Part shown: positions 8,470-11,948 of the stretch, in pieces
How the letters are laid out: each line of letters opens with the position of its first letter
Position numbering within the stretch: position 1 is the first letter of the stretch
Assembly: GCA_036939975.1 (NCBI GenBank)
Contig: JALLPB010000566.1
Coordinates: forward strand, 1 to 11,948
Length of the DNA: 11,948 nt
DNA from: Cyclostephanos tholiformis
Taxonomy: Eukaryota > Bacillariophyta > Thalassiosirophyceae > Thalassiosirales > Thalassiosiraceae
Reading direction: 5' to 3'
Notes under the pieces: model-generated
The model's input: the letters and a program-made list of their open reading frames with translations, nothing else
Told to the model about the DNA's origin: nothing
Databases searched by the model: none
Translations under genes and position numbers: made by a program

Positions 8470-8592
8470 CAAACCGCTACAAAAGTCAACAGACAAGACC
8501 AACCATCCAGTTTTAGATGCTATCCATGAACTCGAGTATTTGGAATATAAGTGTCGCTGCTCCAAAAAAAAATATAGGCCACATTATCTCCA
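8470..8592 (-). pseudogene. Duplicated fragment of the neighbouring J-domain/lectin-like gene
   Basis: Positions 8482-8592 align with 9485-9605 inside the adjacent gene at about 86% identity (15 mismatches in 111 aligned columns by eye), with one 10-base deletion in the copy. Weaker similarity extends the match to about 8470. The orientation is the same as in the gene. The corresponding part of the protein is roughly residues 503-543, the middle of the lectin-like region. The deletion shifts the frame and an A-rich replacement further disrupts it, so the copy is not coding. It starts only 20 bases beyond the stop codon of the parent gene and may form part of its 3' untranslated region. No other clear piece of the parent gene is seen downstream. 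Confidence 0.85.
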
Positions 8593-8611
8593 ATCTCTCA
8601 TCTCATCAAAA

Positions 8612-11113
8612 TTAATGCGTCTCCACCCTTTTTTTCATCTTTCCAACCATATTGCCTGCGATTTTCTTACCCTGTTTCATCTTATGCTGAGCCGCATTTA
8701 TCCCATGCATCCCTGCCTTGCCTAATTGCGCACCGGCTGCTCCTGTCACACGTAGCAAGGTGTCCAGTAAATCTTCATCCTCGTCATCAACAAAGTCTGA
8801 GTGCCTGGATTCACAACCACCGTGCTTATTGTGAACATTGCCGTATTCATCATAATCAAAATCCGAAGCAGGAGCGGTGAGAGTTTCCAAAAAGTGATCA
8901 AGGTACGAATCCATCGATCTCACTGAGCGTTGAATTGATCGACTAATTTTTCTAGAAAGGTGTATCGCATTACGACCGGGGGCGAGGCATCCCGCAAGAC
9001 TGGTCGCGAATATGCATTCGTGCCTGGTATTATCGAGACCGTTGTCGGTCGACGTTGTGAAAGCAGGACGACCAGATAGCATCCGCCCAACATTATATCG
9101 CAGTTGGTCCCATACAATTGCCGCCTTAGTTTGACCTTGCTTTCGAGATGCCGTTGAGACGCGATGATACATAGCGCTCAATTTGTCAACCATTGGTCGT
9201 ATTTTTAGATTGATTTGCTTGTATTCGAGGTTTTCCCCATGTGGGATGTTAGCATCTAGCGAAGCTGGGTGGTCATTACGCTCGCCAAAATCTGCACCAG
9301 CTCCTGCCCTTTCTATCACCCTATAAATCGCTATGACGCCATCATCATCAAGGCTAGCATAGTACCGAAACGTTACTGGCCGCAGTTTTGCATTGCCGTC
9401 TTCCTCATGGGTCCAATGTGGAACGACCGGGGGTAACGGCGTATTCCACAACACAGTATTGCCCACATAATCCAAACCACTTCCAAAGTCAACAGACAAG
9501 ACCAGACATCCAGTCGAGTCCAGTTTTAGATGACATCCATGAGCTCGAGTATTCGGAATGTAAGTGTCACTGCTCCAGATAAAAGTATTGGCCGTATCAT
9601 CTCCAGTTGGGGATGAAGATTGACCTTGATTTTGCGTCACATCATGCCTAATAATTTGCAATTCACAAGTATTCGTAAGCACCGCTCGGTAGTTTCCACT
9701 GGGAGAGATCCATGGATCTGAGTTCGAGTCACGCGGTGTGAAAGATTCTTCCTCATCCAGTCTGGATTGCGACTTTCGATGTGCTGCTTCACGCTGCTCC
9801 GTATGCCGATGATCATGCCGGCGAAGGAAGTTGGGAGTCGAATCATTGTAGTCGCTGTTTTCTCCACCCTCGTTGGAGCCTAGTTTCGAATAACCCTCCT
9901 CTATTAAATACGGCTCCGTCACGGCTGAATAGTACTCCTGCATTGTAAAGCCAGTGTAGGGATCCACGCGTGTGCCGGAAATGAAGTCCTGTCCAAGCGT
10001 TCGGTAGTAGAATTCGCCGTCGGCGTTCGAATTCCGAATGTATTCCTCCCTCCTAAGGACAGTGTAAAGTTCTGCTCCAAAAGTAGGCTCGTATCCTCGG
10101 TACAATGTGGTTTCGGATATGCGGGGTTGTGTCCGAGTCTGACCCGTCGACGGCGGCGGTCTGGGTGTTTGTGGTGTGTTGCTCTGGTAAAATGTTGCGT
10201 CGGCTGTGTGCGAATTCGAATATCGCTCCTCCTCCCGGCCATTGTACGCGTCGTCCTCGGCGGCGACGGGGCTTCGGAAGAAAAAATCCTCGAATATCGC
10301 CCATGGATCCAAATTCAACGTATCCTTCCAGGCATGAAAATTGGACGCGCCGTTCCTGATCTTGTCATACAAAGAAACATCGTCTACATTACCTACGTTG
10401 TCATTACCATAATGTTCCCCCCCGTCATGTACATTGCGATGGCTCCGTTGCCTGCTTGATTCTCGCTGTTCCTCCTCATGCAACAATCGATCTCTCTCGT
10501 ATTCTTCTTCCATATCAAGCAATTCCCAATCGTAATCATACCGTTGGGCCGGATCCGCCAGTACCTGATAGGCCTCGGCGATCTCCGCGAAGCGAGACGT
10601 GGCCTCCTCCGTCGTCATGTTCTTACGCGACGCCTTGTCCGGGTGGTATAACTGCGCCTGTTTTCGGTACGCCCTCTTGATGTCGCTCGTGGTGATTTTC
10701 GATCGGTGGGCGGCGCGTTTCTTTCGACTACGGAGCGCGTGCGTGCCGGGACGTCGATGAGTATCCGGCGCCTCCAGGTTGAGCAGCTCGTAATAATTCA
10801 TCGGACGGGAAATGTCGGTCGTTGACGAGTCGCTACGGTCGGTGCCATGCCGCTGCTGTTGCTGCTGTTGCCGTTGTTGTTGTTGTTGTTGTTGTTGTTG
10901 CTGCTGCTGCTGCTGCTGTTCATTATTTCGATTCGTCGGATAAGTCGATGACGCACGTACGAGAAGTACCGACGACGTCGGCCACGAAAGTCGTCCGTCG
11001 CCATCGTCGCTCACTTCGACGTCGTCGCATTTGCGATGCGATGCCAGCGTGACAAGGGCGAGGGTGCATGCCGCCGCGAGGCCGCGTCGTTGGCGGCGTG
11101 GTCGCGACGGCAT
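8612..11113 (-). CDS. Large J-domain (DnaJ/Hsp40-like) protein with bulb-type-lectin-like C-terminal region
   Basis: The product is 833 residues. The ATG at 11113 is the first after an in-frame TAG at 11126-11128. Residues 1-27 look like a signal peptide or membrane anchor (RPRRQRR then GLAAACTLALVTLA). A polyglutamine tract follows (66-80 and 82-87). The J domain spans about 106-195 (NYYELLNLEAP at 106, RAYRKQAQLYHPDK ending at 160, HPD at 157-159). HPD is the motif by which this family stimulates Hsp70 ATPase. A ~25-residue basic insert sits at 116-140. Residues 200-465 are acidic and Tyr-rich. Residues 470-599 resemble a bulb-type lectin: SPSGNYRAVL, TFIWSSDT, CHLKLDSTGCLVL, VLWNTPL and YYASLDDDGVIAIYR match its WSS-T and LxLxxDGxLVxY-type strands, but the mannose-binding QxDxNxVxY residues are mostly lost. 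The C-terminus is acidic then basic (EDEDLLDTLL, MKKR), with no KDEL-type signal. I infer a secretory-pathway or membrane-associated co-chaperone. No intron is evident. Confidence 0.9.
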   Translation of the reverse strand: MPSRPRRQRRGLAAACTLALVTLASHRKCDDVEVSDDGDGRLSWPTSSVLLVRASSTYPTNRNNEQQQQQQQQQQQQQQQRQQQQQQRHGTDRSDSSTTDISRPMNYYELLNLEAPDTHRRPGTHALRSRKKRAAHRSKITTSDIKRAYRKQAQLYHPDKASRKNMTTEEATSRFAEIAEAYQVLADPAQRYDYDWELLDMEEEYERDRLLHEEEQRESSRQRSHRNVHDGGEHYGNDNVGNVDDVSLYDKIRNGASNFHAWKDTLNLDPWAIFEDFFFRSPVAAEDDAYNGREEERYSNSHTADATFYQSNTPQTPRPPPSTGQTRTQPRISETTLYRGYEPTFGAELYTVLRREEYIRNSNADGEFYYRTLGQDFISGTRVDPYTGFTMQEYYSAVTEPYLIEEGYSKLGSNEGGENSDYNDSTPNFLRRHDHRHTEQREAAHRKSQSRLDEEESFTPRDSNSDPWISPSGNYRAVLTNTCELQIIRHDVTQNQGQSSSPTGDDTANTFIWSSDTYIPNTRAHGCHLKLDSTGCLVLSVDFGSGLDYVGNTVLWNTPLPPVVPHWTHEEDGNAKLRPVTFRYYASLDDDGVIAIYRVIERAGAGADFGERNDHPASLDANIPHGENLEYKQINLKIRPMVDKLSAMYHRVSTASRKQGQTKAAIVWDQLRYNVGRMLSGRPAFTTSTDNGLDNTRHECIFATSLAGCLAPGRNAIHLSRKISRSIQRSVRSMDSYLDHFLETLTAPASDFDYDEYGNVHNKHGGCESRHSDFVDDEDEDLLDTLLRVTGAAGAQLGKAGMHGINAAQHKMKQGKKIAGNMVGKMKKRVETH
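10853..10918 (-). repeat. CAA/CAG polyglutamine-coding microsatellite
   Basis: On the coding (minus) strand this is six CAG then nine CAA codons, one CGG arginine codon, then six mixed glutamine codons. The blockwise codon use suggests slippage expansion of pure CAG and CAA runs. Its antisense also opens a valine/alanine-rich plus-strand frame that is not a gene. Confidence 0.95.
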
Positions 11114-11482
11114 TGAATGATCGACCTATCGACGCGGCGAACTCGAATGGAAGGCACCCTTAGTAGTAGTGTTGAACGCAGGGCACGGTACGATACGGGG
11201 CGGGGGCGGGAGCGGGAGGAGAAGAAGAAGTGGGGAAAATAAGGCGGGAAAGCACTAGGTAAAAAGTGTATAAAAAACTAAAAACGTATTATCAGTTCCC
11301 CCGCCGCCACCGCCGCTCATTATTAGGTATCGTATTTGTTTGTCATACGCTTGCATTTTATATATTGTAGGTAGATACGCCGACGACGCACACCGACCGC
11401 CCAGCCCTTCTCTCCCCTCATCCTCGCCTCGATCAGGTCGTTCCATGGTAGCACCCATCGTCTGCTCTAGATTGTCTCAATT
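11114..11482. promoter_or_regulatory. Divergent intergenic promoter region
   Basis: This 369-bp region separates two start codons facing away from each other, so it must hold the promoters of both genes unless further upstream exons exist. Visible motifs are a GC-rich block (GGGGCGGGGGCGGGAGCGGG, about 11198-11217), GGCGGGAAA at 11243-11251 (its complement TTTCCCGCC is an E2F-type site in other eukaryotes), TATAAAAA at 11269-11276, and TTTATATATT at 11357-11366. The last lies about 117 bases before the plus-strand ATG and is the best TATA candidate for that gene. Assigning any motif to either gene is inference. Confidence 0.5.
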
Positions 11483-11948
11483 ATGACTTCTACCTCGGAA
11501 GTGTTCGCTGCTATGAGAGAGGCAGTCGCCGGGGAGGATGGCAAAGCATTGCAACGCAAATTCAAGGTGGGTCACTGGTATTGTCATCGCGTGTACTAAG
11601 GCAATCTATTTTCGCACGGGTGGAACGACACCGGGTGGGTGGGGGGGGTTGGGGGAGGGGCGATGTGGGGGGTTTGAAAAAATCTCATCCCGTTTGAAAA
11701 AACTCCTACGCCCGCGCGACCAGGGAACTGTAACTTTCACAATTGGGGGAAAACTGTACAGTCTTGACCTATCGTCACCGTCCACTTGCGACGTCACCGA
11801 GGGTGACGCGTTCGATGGGAAGGCGGATCTCATGCTAACGTGCTCCGAGGAGATTATGGGGAAGATGATACGAAAGGAAGTACAACCGCAGCAGGGTGAG
11901 TGATAAATACGATTTAACGTAACGGGCGTGAGTGTCTCGTGGTGTGCT
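11483..11948 (+). CDS. SCP2 (sterol carrier protein 2) domain protein, 5' part; spliced, runs off the window
   Basis: Exon 1 is 11483-11566 (28 codons, starting MTSTSEVFAAMREAV). An in-frame TAG at 11468-11470 makes this ATG the first. Exon 2 is 11724-11895 (57 codons plus one base), reading GTVTFTIGGKLYSLDLSS, then KADLMLTCSEEIMGKMI and EVQPQQ. The order of an amphipathic helix, a paired strand GTVTFTI-GGKLYSLDL, a KADLMLTCS strand, and a helix leading to xxPQQ matches the SCP2 fold, whose members bind lipids in a hydrophobic tunnel. The family usually continues with an A/G-F-x-x-GK-hydrophobic segment, so the C-terminal part should lie beyond a second intron starting with GTGAGT at 11896. 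At 85 residues seen, it is probably a stand-alone SCP2 protein of roughly 110-130 residues. No targeting peptide is visible, and the C-terminus, where a peroxisomal signal could sit, is outside the window. It is transcribed away from the J-domain gene. Confidence 0.82.
11567..11723 (+). other. Phase-0 GT-AG intron of the SCP2 gene, G-run rich
   Basis: The 157-bp intron starts GTGGGT after AAG and ends CGACCAG before GGAACT. Splicing joins KFK to GTVTFTIGG in frame and gives the expected SCP2 order. Retention would shift the frame, since 157 is not a multiple of three. Positions about 11634-11673 contain at least four runs of three or more G with short spacers. The rest is unremarkable, with a modest pyrimidine content before the acceptor. 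Confidence 0.8.
11634..11673 (+). promoter_or_regulatory. Potential G-quadruplex sequence inside the intron
   Basis: Runs of 3, 3, 8, 5, 4 and 6 G residues separated by one to five other bases fit the usual four-run quadruplex pattern on the transcribed RNA-sense strand. Whether it folds or affects splicing is unknown. Confidence 0.5.

Noticed and set aside
10105..11052. Several plus-strand and alternative minus-strand frames inside the J-domain gene, including a Val/Ala-rich one opposite the polyglutamine tract
   Set aside because: They are shadows of the real 833-codon frame. The composition follows from the antisense of that gene.
11538..11903. Unspliced 121-codon frame starting at 11538 and covering SCP2 exon 2
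   Set aside because: Its N-terminal part is intron translation with Gly-rich nonsense. The spliced model starting at 11483 gives the correct SCP2 order with good splice sites.

Overview
The window looks like nuclear DNA of a single-celled eukaryote. A stramenopile alga such as a diatom is my best guess. The eukaryotic signs are seen directly: a GT-AG intron, a tRNA gene with internal promoter boxes and a T-run terminator, long satellite-like repeats, and a J-domain protein with a polyglutamine tract. The narrower assignment is inference only.

The window has two unlike halves. Positions 1 to about 8600 are AT-rich and repeat-laden, with no convincing intact protein gene. In order they hold: a tandem array of a ~188-bp unit (101-1484, seven full copies and a partial one); AT-rich sequence with short basic coding-like scraps (1485-2790); decayed coding sequence broken by frameshifts and stops (2797-4260); a decayed tRNA-Glu-derived segment (4308-4400); a degenerate G/T-rich minisatellite (4418-5085); AT-rich sequence with a hairpin and a microsatellite (5086-6163); an apparently intact tRNA-Glu(CUC) gene preceded by a tandem copy of its own 5' part (6164-6346); and several small diverged repeats, including a possible retroposon flanked by 20-bp direct repeats (6347-8470).

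Positions 8600 to 11948 are richer in GC and carry two divergently transcribed genes. The minus-strand gene (8612-11113, 833 residues, no intron seen) encodes a large J-domain protein. It has an N-terminal signal-like segment, a polyglutamine tract, a J domain with an intact HPD motif, and a C-terminal region that reads as a bulb-type-lectin-like beta-prism. The plus-strand gene (from 11483, running off the window) encodes a small SCP2 (sterol carrier protein 2) domain protein. One 157-bp intron, dense in G-runs, is visible and a second begins near the window end. The two start codons are 369 bp apart and share an intergenic region with TATA-like, GC-rich and E2F-like motifs. A shared regulatory region is possible, but nothing suggests the two products act together.

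Just past the stop codon of the J-protein gene lies an ~86% identical, deletion-bearing copy of part of its own lectin-like region. The most unusual items are the J-domain/lectin-like architecture with its adjacent fragment duplication, and the two tRNA-Glu-related loci that share a 'half tRNA then longer tRNA' layout.
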